Below are positions 1 to 7,735 of a stretch of 17,081 nt of DNA, one piece after another. The notes under the pieces were generated by a model. It did not search any database. It had not been told where the DNA came from and saw only the letters and a program-made list of their open reading frames with translations. The stretch comes from JAKOQB01 sp050258235 (GTDB lineage: Bacteria > Pseudomonadota > Gammaproteobacteria > Burkholderiales > Burkholderiaceae_F): NCBI GenBank assembly GCA_050258235.1, contig JBLMYK010000102.1, positions 1-17,081 on the forward strand, read 5' to 3'. The position numbers and the translations under genes are program-made. The stretch's first letter is position 1. Every line of letters begins with the position of its first letter.

Positions 1-180
1 GATGTACACCGCGGCACCAGGCAACGGTTAGCTAAGGACCAGACGAGACGCTGCTGCGCGCGTTAGCCCGATCGTCTTCGCGGCAAGCCGCGAGCCTCGA
101 CTCGCTTGAAGGCGCGACCGCAGGGGATACCGGACAAGTCGCGCGCTGTCGACAATTCGGTCATCGCAATGAGGCATGCA
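1..180. other. No gene recognised at left edge
   Basis: No reading frame here has convincing protein features, and no RNA gene or repeat is visible. The stretch may hold the 3' flank of a gene outside the window and the promoter of the small gene starting at 181, but no good -35/-10 pair was found. Confidence 0.3.
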
Positions 181-465
181 ATGCGCAACGACGACCGCTT
201 TGAATTCGATCCCGGCCCGCAGGGCCCGTCGCAACTTCCTGCCGTACTGCTCGCCATCGTGGCGATCGTCGCGATCCTGCTCGTCAACTCGGGTACGGTG
301 ATTCCGGAAGCCTCGGCAAGCGCGCGCCCGGCAAGATCGGCCGGATTCAAGTTGATGCCGGCACTGCTGCAGTTCGACGAGGGCCAGATTCCGGCCCGGC
401 ATGAGGCACCGGGCTGCGAATCGGGTCGCAACAGCGCGACGTCGCGGTCGCCCCTCAGGACCTAG
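181..465 (+). CDS. Possible small single-pass membrane protein, unknown function
   Basis: This is a 94-residue frame starting at ATG 181, with a GAGG Shine-Dalgarno motif at 171-174, six bases upstream. The N-terminus is polar and acidic (MRNDDRFEFDPG). It is followed by one strongly hydrophobic segment at about residues 19-35 (LPAVLLAIVAIVAILLV), then a polar, Ala/Arg/Ser-rich tail of about 55 residues with no recognised motif. The pattern suggests a small inner-membrane protein with one helix, or an uncleaved signal anchor. It converges on hemH with a 40-base gap. I recognise no family. The hydrophobic stretch and the ribosome binding site are seen directly; that the frame is expressed is an inference, because long chance frames are common at this GC content. 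Confidence 0.45.
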   Translation: MRNDDRFEFDPGPQGPSQLPAVLLAIVAIVAILLVNSGTVIPEASASARPARSAGFKLMPALLQFDEGQIPARHEAPGCESGRNSATSRSPLRT

Positions 466-505
466 CCGCAGCGAGCGCAACGCCGCCAATCGCCGACGTG
501 CGCGA

Positions 506-1618
506 TCACCGATCGGCGCCGGCGAGGCGCGCGCGTACTTCACTCGCTTTCGCGTCCTGCGCCCGCTGCGGGCGCAGCGAGCGCTCAATGGGCCAGCCCT
601 GCACGCGCGACTCGACCACGTCGGCGAGCGCCTCGATGAACGACGGCGCATCGTTCAGGCACGGGATGTAGTGGAATTCCCGGCCGCCCGCCGACAGGAA
701 TTCGTTCTTCCCTTCGATCGCGATCTCTTCCAGCGTCTCCAGGCAATCCGATACGAAGCCCGGGCAGATCACGTCGACGCGCGGCGTTGCCTTGCGTCCG
801 AGCTCGCGCAGCGTGGGCGCGGTATACGGCCGCAGCCACTCGGCACGGCCGAAGCGCGACTGAAAGGTGACCATGTATTCGTCCTTCGAAAGCTGCAGCG
901 CCTCGGCAAGCAGGCGCGCCGTCTTCTGGCACTCGCAGTGGTAGGGATCGCCGAGATCGAGTGAGCGCCTCGGCACGCCGTGAAAGCTCATCACGAGCTT
1001 TCCGCCCGCGTCCTGCATGCGGCCATGCTTCTTCCAGTACGAGAGCACGCTCGCCTTCAGTGCCTCGATGTAGCGCGGGTGATCGTGGAAATGCCGCACC
1101 CAGCGGACCTCGGGCACGTTGCGCGTGTGCGCGAGCACCGCGTGCACGGCATCGAACACGGTCGCCGTCGTCGACGCCGAATACTGCGGATACAGCGGCA
1201 ACACCAGCAGGCGCTCGACGTGCTTCGCGCGCAGTTCGCCGAGCACCTGCTCGATCGAGGGTCGGCCGTAGCGCATCGCCAGCATGACATCCACATCGAC
1301 GCCGCGATGGCCAAGGTAGCCGCGCAGCAGCAGCGCCTGCTGCTCCGAATTCACGCGCAGCGGAGAGCCCGCGGGCGTCCAGATCGACGCGTACTTGGCC
1401 GCCGACTTGCGCGGGCGCACGTTGAGGATGATTCCGTGCAGGATCGGCAGCCAGAGCGCGCGCGGTATCTCGACCACGCGCGGGTCCGACAGGAATTCCT
1501 TCAGGTAGCGCCGGACCGCTGCCGGTTCAGGCGCATCGGGCGTACCCAGATTGACCAGCAGCACCGCCGTACGGCCAACCGTGTCATGCGCATACGGCGC
1601 TTCGGGGAGAAATCGCAT
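506..1618 (-). CDS. hemH: Ferrochelatase (protoheme ferro-lyase)
   Basis: This enzyme inserts Fe2+ into protoporphyrin IX, the last step of protoheme synthesis, in the cytoplasm at the membrane. The 370-residue protein has the family's N-terminal VNLGTPDAP motif (residues 22-30), LPLYPQYSAST (140-150) and the catalytic SFHG histidine at His213. A glutamate at 294 (DCLETLEE) lies 81 residues later, the same spacing as His194/Glu275 in E. coli HemH. Length is normal, with a slightly long Arg/Ala-rich C-terminus. The start is the ATG at 1616-1618, placing the first conserved motif at the usual distance. The gene lies 12 bases downstream of hrcA on the same strand, so the two are probably cotranscribed. 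Identity is secure. Confidence 0.96.
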   Translation of the reverse strand: MRFLPEAPYAHDTVGRTAVLLVNLGTPDAPEPAAVRRYLKEFLSDPRVVEIPRALWLPILHGIILNVRPRKSAAKYASIWTPAGSPLRVNSEQQALLLRGYLGHRGVDVDVMLAMRYGRPSIEQVLGELRAKHVERLLVLPLYPQYSASTTATVFDAVHAVLAHTRNVPEVRWVRHFHDHPRYIEALKASVLSYWKKHGRMQDAGGKLVMSFHGVPRRSLDLGDPYHCECQKTARLLAEALQLSKDEYMVTFQSRFGRAEWLRPYTAPTLRELGRKATPRVDVICPGFVSDCLETLEEIAIEGKNEFLSAGGREFHYIPCLNDAPSFIEALADVVESRVQGWPIERSLRPQRAQDAKASEVRARLAGADR

Positions 1619-1630
1619 CGCTGCCGGGCG

Positions 1631-2644
1631 CTACTCGCGCGACAGCGCACTCGACAGCAGCCGCGCCGTGATGTCGACGATCGGAATCACGCGCTCGTAC
1701 GCCATCCGCGTCGGCCCGATCACGCCGAGCGTGCCGACGACCCTGCCGTCGACCTCGTACGGCGCCACCACCATGCTCATTTCGTCCAGCGGAACCAGGG
1801 ACGAATCGCCGCCGATGAAGATCTGCACGCCGTGCGCACGCGCCGACACGTCGAGCAGCTGCATCAGCTGCGTCTTGTGCTCGAACAGCTCGAACAGACG
1901 GCGCAGCTGATTGAGGTTCGCTGCCAGGTCGGCCACGCCGAGCAGGTTGCGCTCGCCAGACACGACCACCGGCTCCGAGTCTTCGACCGCCTGGCTGCCC
2001 GCCTGCACTGCGGCCTCCATCAGCTGCGCGATGTCCTCCTTCAGCTGCGCGAGGTCGCCATGCAGGCGCAGGCGCACCTCGTCGAAACTGAGGCCGGCGA
2101 AATGCTCGTTCAGCATGTTGGCGGCCCGCAGCAGTTGCGCCTGCGTGTAGGCCTGGCCGGTGATCAGGATGCGGTTCTGCACGTCGCCTTCCGGCGTGAC
2201 CATGATCAGCAGCACGCGGCGCTCGCCCAGGCGGACGAACTCGACATGGCGGAAGCTCGATGAACGCCGCGGCGTCATCACTACGCCGGCGAAGTGCGAC
2301 AGGTTCGACAGCAGCTGCGCGGCGGTCTGGATCGCGCGCTGCGGTTCGGCCACCCGCAGCCGGCCCTCGATCGCCTGCGCTGCGTCATGCTCGAGCGGCT
2401 GCACCGTCAGCAGCGTATCGACGAAGAGACGGTAGCCGCGCGGCGTCGGCACCCGCCCGGCCGACGTGTGCGGGCTGGCGACGAATCCCATCTCCTCCAG
2501 ATCCGCCATCACGTTGCGGATCGTCGCCGGCGACAGCTCCAGCCCCGAGATCTTGGACAGCGAGCGCGAGCCGACCGGCTGACCCTCGGCGATGTAGCGC
2601 TCGATCAGCGTTTTCAGCAGCAGGCGGGCTCGATGGTCCAGCAT
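1631..2644 (-). CDS. hrcA: Heat-inducible transcription repressor HrcA
   Basis: HrcA represses chaperone genes such as groESL by binding CIRCE operators. Its activity depends on folding assistance by GroEL. The 337-residue protein is of typical length. The N-terminal winged-helix region (about residues 1-75) contains YIAEGQPVGSRSL, LSPATIRNVMADLEEMG and TSAGRVPTPRGYR, all diagnostic. The C-terminal half is the GAF-like dimerisation region ending in VIGPTRMAYERVIPIVD. It is the first gene of a two-gene unit with hemH and is divergent from nadK across 66 bases. No CIRCE inverted repeat (TTAGCACTC-N9-GAGTGCTAA) is visible there, so autoregulation is not supported by this sequence. No Shine-Dalgarno motif precedes the ATG. 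Confidence 0.96.
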   Translation of the reverse strand: MLDHRARLLLKTLIERYIAEGQPVGSRSLSKISGLELSPATIRNVMADLEEMGFVASPHTSAGRVPTPRGYRLFVDTLLTVQPLEHDAAQAIEGRLRVAEPQRAIQTAAQLLSNLSHFAGVVMTPRRSSSFRHVEFVRLGERRVLLIMVTPEGDVQNRILITGQAYTQAQLLRAANMLNEHFAGLSFDEVRLRLHGDLAQLKEDIAQLMEAAVQAGSQAVEDSEPVVVSGERNLLGVADLAANLNQLRRLFELFEHKTQLMQLLDVSARAHGVQIFIGGDSSLVPLDEMSMVVAPYEVDGRVVGTLGVIGPTRMAYERVIPIVDITARLLSSALSRE

Positions 2645-2650
2645 GGCGGG

Positions 2651-2656
2651 ATATTA
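2651..2656 (-). promoter_or_regulatory. Candidate -10 element for hrcA, placed for a leaderless start
   Basis: Read on the minus strand the hexamer is TAATAT (4 of 6 matches to TATAAT), with exactly six bases between it and the hrcA ATG. Initiation at the usual distance would fall on or next to the start codon. No convincing -35 is visible, so the call is weak. Confidence 0.3.
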
Positions 2657-2698
2657 CGAGAACCCCGGTTTGCGGTGCGCATTGTCCGGGCTTCTTGC

Positions 2699-2704
2699 TA
2701 CATT
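2699..2704 (+). promoter_or_regulatory. Candidate -10 element for nadK, placed for a leaderless start
   Basis: TACATT matches TATAAT at 4 of 6 positions and ends six bases before the nadK ATG at 2711. No Shine-Dalgarno motif lies between them. A TTGTCC at 2682-2687 is too close (11-base spacer) to serve as a normal -35. The position is suggestive, but the hexamer alone is weak evidence. Confidence 0.3.
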
Positions 2705-2710
2705 GTTCCC

Positions 2711-3616
2711 ATGGCGCACGCTTTCAAGCACGTCGCGATCTTCGGCAAGCCGCGGGTGGACGGCAGCCGTCCGTCACTTCAGGCGGCGCTGCTCGAGATC
2801 GCCGGCATCGTCACGGACGCCGGCATGTCGGTGATGTTCGACGCGGACACGCGCGACGCGGTCGGGCTCGACGCGTTCCCCGGCTTCGCGCTGCAGGCGA
2901 TCGGCAAGACGGCGGACGTGGCGGTAGTGCTCGGCGGCGACGGCACGATGCTCGGCATCGCGCGCGAACTGGCGCCGTTCCGGGTCCCGCTGATCGGCAT
3001 CAATCATGGCCGGCTCGGCTTCATCACCGACATCGCGGTCGGCCAGATGCCCGGCGTGCTGACCGAGATGCTGGCCGGCAGGTTCGAAACCGACCGGCGC
3101 GCGATGCTGGAAGCCGAGGTGCGGCGGGCGGGTAGCGTCGTGTTTCGCGCCTCGGCGCTGAACGACGTGGTGGTCTCCCGCGGCGTGACCGGCGGCATGG
3201 TCGAATTCACCGTGCGCGTCGACGGGGTGACGATGTACAACCAGCGCGCCGACGGCGTGATCCTCGCCACCCCGACCGGTTCGACCGCCTATGCGCTGTC
3301 CGCCAGCGGTCCGATCCTGCATCCGTCGCTTGCCGGGCTGGTCCTGGTGCCGGTTGCGCCGCAGACGCTGTCGAATCGCCCGATCGCGCTGCCCGACTCG
3401 GTGGTGGTCGAGATCGAGACTACCGACGTGCGCGATGCCGGCGCGCATTTCGACATGCAGGCGTTCACCTCGCTTGCGCCCGGCGACATCGTGCGCGTAC
3501 GGCGGAGCAACGACTGGGTCACGCTGCTGCATCCGATCGGCTACAACTACTTCGCCACCCTGCGGCAGAAGCTGCACTGGAACATCATGCCGGCGGACGC
3601 GCACGGCCGCAGCTGA
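2711..3616 (+). CDS. nadK: NAD kinase
   Basis: This kinase phosphorylates NAD+ to NADP+ using ATP or polyphosphate, in the cytoplasm. The 301-residue protein shows the GGDGT nucleotide-binding motif with the catalytic aspartate (residues 75-79, Asp77). It also has GINHGRLGFITD (97-108), an ND motif at 151-152 where many members have NE, and the glycine-rich TPTGSTAYALSASGP (187-201). The start at ATG 2711 gives the usual short N-terminus (KHVAIFGKP). Longer in-frame starts would run antisense through hrcA and are unlikely. The TGA stop shares its A with the ATG of recN (TGATG), so translation is probably coupled. The hrcA/nadK-recN divergence is a common betaproteobacterial arrangement. Confidence 0.96.
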   Translation: MAHAFKHVAIFGKPRVDGSRPSLQAALLEIAGIVTDAGMSVMFDADTRDAVGLDAFPGFALQAIGKTADVAVVLGGDGTMLGIARELAPFRVPLIGINHGRLGFITDIAVGQMPGVLTEMLAGRFETDRRAMLEAEVRRAGSVVFRASALNDVVVSRGVTGGMVEFTVRVDGVTMYNQRADGVILATPTGSTAYALSASGPILHPSLAGLVLVPVAPQTLSNRPIALPDSVVVEIETTDVRDAGAHFDMQAFTSLAPGDIVRVRRSNDWVTLLHPIGYNYFATLRQKLHWNIMPADAHGRS

Positions 3617-5265
3617 TGCTTCTCGGCCTGTCGGTCCGCAACTTCGTGATCGTCGACGCCGTCGACCTCGAGTTTGCCCCCGGCTTCACGGTGCTGACCG
3701 GCGAGACGGGCGCGGGTAAGTCGATCCTGATCGACGCGCTGCTGCTGGCGCTCGGCGAACGCGCCGACGCAGACGTGGTGCGCGAGGGCGCGGCCCGCGC
3801 CGACATCGGCGCGGAGTTCCGCACCAACGACGCCGTGTCGGCCTGGCTCGCGGACAACGAACTGGCGGCCGAGGACGGCACGCTGCTGGTCCGGCGCACC
3901 GTCGACGCGGGCGGCCGCAGCAAGGGCTTCATCAACGGTACTGCGGCCACACTGGCGCAGCTGCGCGAGCTGGGCGAACTGCTGGTCGACGTACACGGCC
4001 AGCATGCGCACCAGTCGCTGCTGCGCCCGGCCGCGCAGCTGGCGCTGCTCGATGCGCACGGCGGACTGGCACCTGCGGCGCGCGAGGTCGCGGCGCTGCA
4101 TTCGGCCTGGCGGCGCGAGCGCGAGCAGCGCGAGCGCGCCGAGCAGATGGCGGGCGCCGCAGCGCTGGAGCAGGAACGGCTGCGCTGGATCGTCGACGAG
4201 CTGTCCGCGCTCGGTCCGCAGATCGGCGAGTGGGAAGCGATCCAGGCGGAACACAAGCGACTGTCGCATGCGGCCGGCCTGCTGGAAGGCGCGCGCGCGG
4301 CGGTCGACGCGCTGAGCGAAGGCGACGGCGCGGCGCTGGAGCGCATCGATGCGGTGCTTGGGCGCCTGAGCCAGCTGGCGGGTTTCGACGCGCGGCTGCA
4401 GCCGATCGCCGCCGGGCTGGAGAGCGCCCGCATTCAGATCGATGACGCCGCGCGCGAGCTGATTCATTACCTGTCGAAGACGGAAATTGACGACGCGCGG
4501 CTGGCCGACGTCGAGGCGCGCGTCGGCGCGCTGCACGCGGCGGCGCGGAAGTTCAAGTGCACACCGGACGATCTGGCGCGGCTGCTGTCCGACTCGGAGG
4601 ACCGGCTGCACGCGCTGGCGGCGGCCGCCGACCTCGATGGTCTGAAGCGGCGCGAAGCCGATGCCGAGCAGTCGTACCTGGCCCGCGCGCAGGTGCTCTC
4701 AGCGCGGCGCGAAAAGGCCGCCGCCCAGATGGCGCGCGAGGTCACACGCGCAATGCAGGATCTCGCGATGCCGGGTGGCCGGTTCGAAATCGCGCTCACC
4801 CGCGGCGAGCCGTCGGCGCTGGGGCTCGAACGCGTCGAGTTCCTGGTGGCGGGCCACGCCGGCGTCACGCCGAAACCGCTGGCGAAGGTCGCGTCGGGAG
4901 GCGAACTCGCGCGCATCAGCCTCGCGATATCGGTGATTGCGGCGACCGCCACCCCCGTGTCGACTCTGATCTTCGACGAGGTCGATGCCGGCATCGGCGG
5001 CGCCGTGGCCGAAACGGTCGGCCGGCTGCTGCAGCAGCTCGGTCGCGAACGCCAGGTGCTGTGCGTCACCCACCTGCCGCAGGTCGCGGCACGCGGCGAT
5101 CAGCACTGCGTGGTCAGCAAGGTCGAGGCGGAGGACGGCCGTCCCGTGTCGCGCATCGCCGCGCTGGATCGGCGCGCGCGCGTGGAGGAACTGGCGCGCA
5201 TGCTCGGCGGATTGGCGATCACCGAAACGACGCGCAAGCACGCGCGCGAAATGCTGGCGGCCTGA
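3616..5265 (+). CDS. recN: DNA repair protein RecN (SMC-like ATPase)
   Basis: RecN is an SMC-family ATPase that acts at double-strand breaks and promotes RecA-dependent recombination. The 549-residue protein has the Walker A motif GETGAGKS at residues 29-36 near the N-terminus. A long Ala/Glu/Arg-rich central region (about 150-370) is consistent with an antiparallel coiled coil. The C-terminal ATPase half carries the SGGELAR signature (427-433) and a Walker B-type LIFDEVDAGIGG with Asp454/Glu455. The C-terminus keeps the family's CVTHLPQVAARGDQH. Length is normal. It starts on the last base of the nadK stop codon and converges on fur with a seven-base gap. No LexA operator was recognised; any promoter would lie within or before nadK. 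Confidence 0.96.
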   Translation: MLLGLSVRNFVIVDAVDLEFAPGFTVLTGETGAGKSILIDALLLALGERADADVVREGAARADIGAEFRTNDAVSAWLADNELAAEDGTLLVRRTVDAGGRSKGFINGTAATLAQLRELGELLVDVHGQHAHQSLLRPAAQLALLDAHGGLAPAAREVAALHSAWRREREQRERAEQMAGAAALEQERLRWIVDELSALGPQIGEWEAIQAEHKRLSHAAGLLEGARAAVDALSEGDGAALERIDAVLGRLSQLAGFDARLQPIAAGLESARIQIDDAARELIHYLSKTEIDDARLADVEARVGALHAAARKFKCTPDDLARLLSDSEDRLHALAAAADLDGLKRREADAEQSYLARAQVLSARREKAAAQMAREVTRAMQDLAMPGGRFEIALTRGEPSALGLERVEFLVAGHAGVTPKPLAKVASGGELARISLAISVIAATATPVSTLIFDEVDAGIGGAVAETVGRLLQQLGRERQVLCVTHLPQVAARGDQHCVVSKVEAEDGRPVSRIAALDRRARVEELARMLGGLAITETTRKHAREMLAA

Positions 5266-5272
5266 TCCGCGG

Positions 5273-5731
5273 CTAACCCGCCGGGCGGTGCGGACAGTTC
5301 GGCCTGGCGCACTCGCCGTACAGGGCGAGCGAATGCTCCTGCAGCTTGAAGCCCTTCGTGTGCGCGATCTGCTGCTGGCGTTTCTCGATCTCGGTGTCGA
5401 CGAACTCCTCGACCCGGCCGCAGGTCAGGCACACCAGGTGGTCGTGGTGCTTGCCCTCGTCGAGCTCGAATACCGCGCGTCCCGCCTCGAAATGGCTGCG
5501 CACCAGCAACCCTGCATGCTCGAACTGGGTCAGCACGCGATACACGGTCGCCAGGCCGACATCGAGGTTCTCGGCCAGCAGCGCCTTGTAGACGTCCTCC
5601 GCGCTCAGATGGCGGACACCCTGCGTGGCCGAGCTGCGATGAAAGATCTCCAGGATCTTCATGCGCGGCAACGTGGCCTTCAGGCCCATGCTCTTCAGTT
5701 CGGCGGAACTTCCGCTGCCACGGTTGGGCAT
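5273..5731 (-). CDS. fur: Ferric uptake regulator Fur
   Basis: Fur is an Fe2+-dependent repressor of iron acquisition genes. The 152-residue protein contains the winged-helix segment (MGLKATLPRMKILEIF, then DVGLATVYRVLTQFEHAGL). The regulatory metal motif HHDH is at 95-98, and CLTC (101-104) and CARPNC (141-146) supply the structural-zinc cysteine pairs. Two ATG codons are adjacent. I prefer the second (5729-5731), because a GAGAG motif sits six bases upstream of it but only three from the first, and the product then begins MPN as in betaproteobacterial relatives. The gene is divergent from bamE and converges on recN. No Fur box was recognised in the 60-base intergenic region, so autoregulation is not evident. 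Confidence 0.96.
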   Translation of the reverse strand: MPNRGSGSSAELKSMGLKATLPRMKILEIFHRSSATQGVRHLSAEDVYKALLAENLDVGLATVYRVLTQFEHAGLLVRSHFEAGRAVFELDEGKHHDHLVCLTCGRVEEFVDTEIEKRQQQIAHTKGFKLQEHSLALYGECARPNCPHRPAG

Positions 5732-5760
5732 CATCGACTCTCGGCGTTGGAATGCGTGGG

Positions 5761-5767
5761 TATCATA
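5761..5767. promoter_or_regulatory. Overlapping divergent -10 elements of fur and bamE
   Basis: The heptamer TATCATA reads as TATCAT on the plus strand (5 of 6 matches to TATAAT), about 25 bases before bamE. It reads as TATGAT on the minus strand (also 5 of 6), about 30 bases before fur. Both promoters would share almost the same DNA and could not be occupied at once. -35 elements at 16-18 bases are poor on both sides. Overlapping divergent fur and omlA/bamE promoters are known from other proteobacteria, which supports the reading. Confidence 0.5.
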
Positions 5768-5791
5768 GCGCCCGACTCCGCAGGCAACCCA

Positions 5792-6253
5792 GTGAACCCA
5801 ACCCTCAGGACCGCAACCTTCACGCTTCTGGCGCTCGCTCTGCCGTTGCTCGCCGGCTGCGAGTCGATGCGCAGCTGGGCCCCGACCTTCATCCAGCCGT
5901 ATCGGCCCGACGTGCAGCAGGGCAACGTCGTGACCCGCGAGATGGTCGAGCAGCTGCGCCCCGGCATGACGCGCGATCAGGTGCGCTTCCTGCTGGGCAC
6001 GCCGTTGCTGACGAGCCTGTTTCATCAGGATCGCTGGGACTATGTGTATTTCCTGAAGCGCGGCAAGGGGACCGAAGTCCAGGAGCGGCGCCTGACGGTG
6101 CTGTTCAAGGACAACCGGCTCGACACCTTCACCGCCGACGAGATGCCGCCCGAAACGATGGCGGACAACCTGATCCTCGGCCGCAACCCGAAGGCGGTGC
6201 CGAAGGCGCCGCCGAAAGAGCCTCCGCCGCAAGTCAACCTGCCGCAGAAATGA
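5792..6253 (+). CDS. bamE: Outer membrane assembly lipoprotein BamE (SmpA/OmlA)
   Basis: BamE is a small lipoprotein subunit of the BAM complex that inserts beta-barrel proteins into the outer membrane. I place the start at GTG 5792. It gives a compact lipoprotein signal peptide (hydrophobic residues 8-20, lipobox LLAGC with the lipidated cysteine at residue 23) and follows a weak AGG at 5782-5784. Earlier in-frame starts would run antisense through fur. The mature domain has the SmpA/OmlA signatures MVEQLRPGMTRDQVRFLLGTP, DRWDYVYFL and LTVLFKDNRL. At 153 residues it exceeds E. coli BamE because of a Pro/Lys-rich tail (KAVPKAPPKEPPP) whose role is unknown. The stop overlaps the dapB start by four bases (ATGA). 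Confidence 0.93.
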   Translation: MNPTLRTATFTLLALALPLLAGCESMRSWAPTFIQPYRPDVQQGNVVTREMVEQLRPGMTRDQVRFLLGTPLLTSLFHQDRWDYVYFLKRGKGTEVQERRLTVLFKDNRLDTFTADEMPPETMADNLILGRNPKAVPKAPPKEPPPQVNLPQK

Positions 6254-7050
6254 CGATCAGGCTTGCCATCGCCGGCGCCAGCGGCCGCATGGGTCGCATG
6301 CTGATCGAAGCCGCCCTCGGTGCCGACGACCTGTCGATCGCCGCCGCGCTCGACCGGCCCGGCAGCCCCGACCTCGGGCGCGACTGCGGCGAATTCCTCG
6401 GCCGCACGACCGGCGCCCGGGTGACCGACGATCTAGCCGCACTGCACGGTGCCGACGTGCTGATCGACTTCACGCGCCCGGAGGGCACGCTGCAGCATAT
6501 GCGCGCATGCGCCGACGCCGGCGTCCGGATGGTGATCGGCACGACGGGGCTGGACGACGCCGGCCGCGCGGCGATCGGCGCGGCCGCGGCAAGGATCGCG
6601 ATCGTCTTCGCGCCCAACATGAGCGTGGGTGTCAACGCGACCTTCAAGCTGCTCGACGTGGCCGCGAAAATCCTGTCGTCCGGCTACGACGTCGAGATCA
6701 TCGAGGCGCACCACCGGCACAAGGTCGATGCGCCGTCGGGCACGGCGCTGAAGATGGGCGAGGTGGTCGCGCGGGCCCAGGGCCGCAGGCTCGACGACGT
6801 GGCGGTCTACGCGCGCGAAGGCCATACCGGTGAACGAAAGACCGGCACGATCGGATTCGCGACCGTGCGCGGCGGCGATATCGTCGGCGATCACACGGTG
6901 ATGTTCGCCGGCATCGGCGAGCGCATCGAGATCACGCACCGCTCCTCCAGCCGCATGACCTACGCGCACGGAAGCCTGCGCGCGGCGCGCTTCCTGATGC
7001 AGCAGCCGCACGGCCTGTTCGACATGCACGACGTGCTCGGCCTCAAGTGA
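6250..7050 (+). CDS. dapB: 4-hydroxy-tetrahydrodipicolinate reductase
   Basis: DapB carries out the NAD(P)H-dependent reduction of hydroxy-tetrahydrodipicolinate in the lysine and meso-diaminopimelate pathway, so it supports peptidoglycan synthesis. The 266-residue protein has the N-terminal nucleotide-binding loop GASGRMGR (residues 9-16). It has VIGTTG and FAPNMSVGVN in the middle, and the family signature EIIEAHHRHKVDAPSGTA containing the catalytic His-His pair and the substrate-binding lysine. Length is normal for the family. The ATG at 6250 overlaps the bamE stop (ATGA), so translation is probably coupled. exbB begins four bases after its stop. The fur/bamE-dapB order is common in betaproteobacteria. 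Confidence 0.97.
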   Translation: MTIRLAIAGASGRMGRMLIEAALGADDLSIAAALDRPGSPDLGRDCGEFLGRTTGARVTDDLAALHGADVLIDFTRPEGTLQHMRACADAGVRMVIGTTGLDDAGRAAIGAAAARIAIVFAPNMSVGVNATFKLLDVAAKILSSGYDVEIIEAHHRHKVDAPSGTALKMGEVVARAQGRRLDDVAVYAREGHTGERKTGTIGFATVRGGDIVGDHTVMFAGIGERIEITHRSSSRMTYAHGSLRAARFLMQQPHGLFDMHDVLGLK

Positions 7051-7054
7051 AGGC

Positions 7055-7735
7055 ATGAACCCCGGCCTCGGTCTGTTGCACTTCTGGTCGCAGGCCGATG
7101 CCGTCATCCGCCTGACCGGGTATCTGCTGCTGCTGATGTCGGTGGCCAGCTGGAGCGCGATCCTGTGGAAGACATGGGCGTGGTGGCGTGCGCGGCGCGC
7201 GGCAGGCGCGCTCGAGCAGTTCTGGGCCGCGCGTTCGATGGACGAGGCAGTCGCGCTGCTGAAACCGATCGACACCGAAGCGATCTTCGTGCCGCTGGCC
7301 ACGTCGGCCGCGAGTGCAGCGGCCCCGCCGTCGGGCGCGCAGTCGCTGGCGGCGCAGATCGACCGCTCCGAACTGATCACGCGCGCGCTGCGCCAGCGCA
7401 TCAACGAGGCCGCGGCGCGCCTCGAGGCGGGACTCACCTTTCTGGCGTCGGTCGGAAGCACGGCCCCGTTCGTGGGACTGTTCGGCACGGTGTGGGGCAT
7501 CTACCACGCGCTGCTGAACATCGCCGCGAGCGGCAGCGTTGCGATCGACAAGGTGGCGGGCCCGGTCGGCGAAGCACTGGTGATGACCGCGTTCGGGCTG
7601 GCCGTTGCGGTGCCCGCGCTGCTCGGCTACAACGCGTTCACGCGCGTGAACCGCATGCTGCTCGCGCAACTGGACGGTTTCGCGCACGACCTGCACGCAT
7701 TCCTGACCGTCGGCGCAAGATTCGAGAGCGAGTGA
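7055..7735 (+). CDS. exbB: ExbB/TolQ/MotA-family proton channel subunit
   Basis: This is an inner-membrane proton-channel subunit that, with ExbD, converts proton-motive force into work on TonB- or Tol-type partners. The 226-residue protein has three hydrophobic segments at about residues 18-38, 127-150 and 171-195. It carries the family core GSTAPFVGLFGTVWGI (134-149) and GEAL with a channel glutamate at 173, in a position corresponding to Glu176 of E. coli ExbB. A cytoplasmic Ala-rich loop lies between helices 1 and 2. It begins four bases after dapB and its TGA overlaps the exbD ATG by one base. Calling it ExbB rather than TolQ rests on the partner and on downstream btuF. No tonB, tolA or tolB lies in this window. 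Confidence 0.85.
   Translation: MNPGLGLLHFWSQADAVIRLTGYLLLLMSVASWSAILWKTWAWWRARRAAGALEQFWAARSMDEAVALLKPIDTEAIFVPLATSAASAAAPPSGAQSLAAQIDRSELITRALRQRINEAAARLEAGLTFLASVGSTAPFVGLFGTVWGIYHALLNIAASGSVAIDKVAGPVGEALVMTAFGLAVAVPALLGYNAFTRVNRMLLAQLDGFAHDLHAFLTVGARFESE

Noticed and set aside
980..2263. 427-residue plus-strand open frame opposite hemH and hrcA
   Set aside because: His/Arg/Gln-rich composition typical of the antisense of GC-rich genes, no recognisable domain, and it covers two secure genes.
2645..2710. CIRCE operator or heat-shock sigma promoter between hrcA and nadK
   Set aside because: No GAGTGCTAA-type inverted repeat; a CTTG and a CCCAT occur but only about seven bases apart, too close for an RpoH promoter.
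3547..4611. 354-residue minus-strand open frame opposite recN
   Set aside because: Shadow of recN: low-complexity Arg/Gln/Ala-rich product without motifs.
5732..5791. Fur box between fur and bamE
   Set aside because: TATCAT looks like half of a Fur repeat but no GATAAT-type repeats surround it; better explained as -10 elements.
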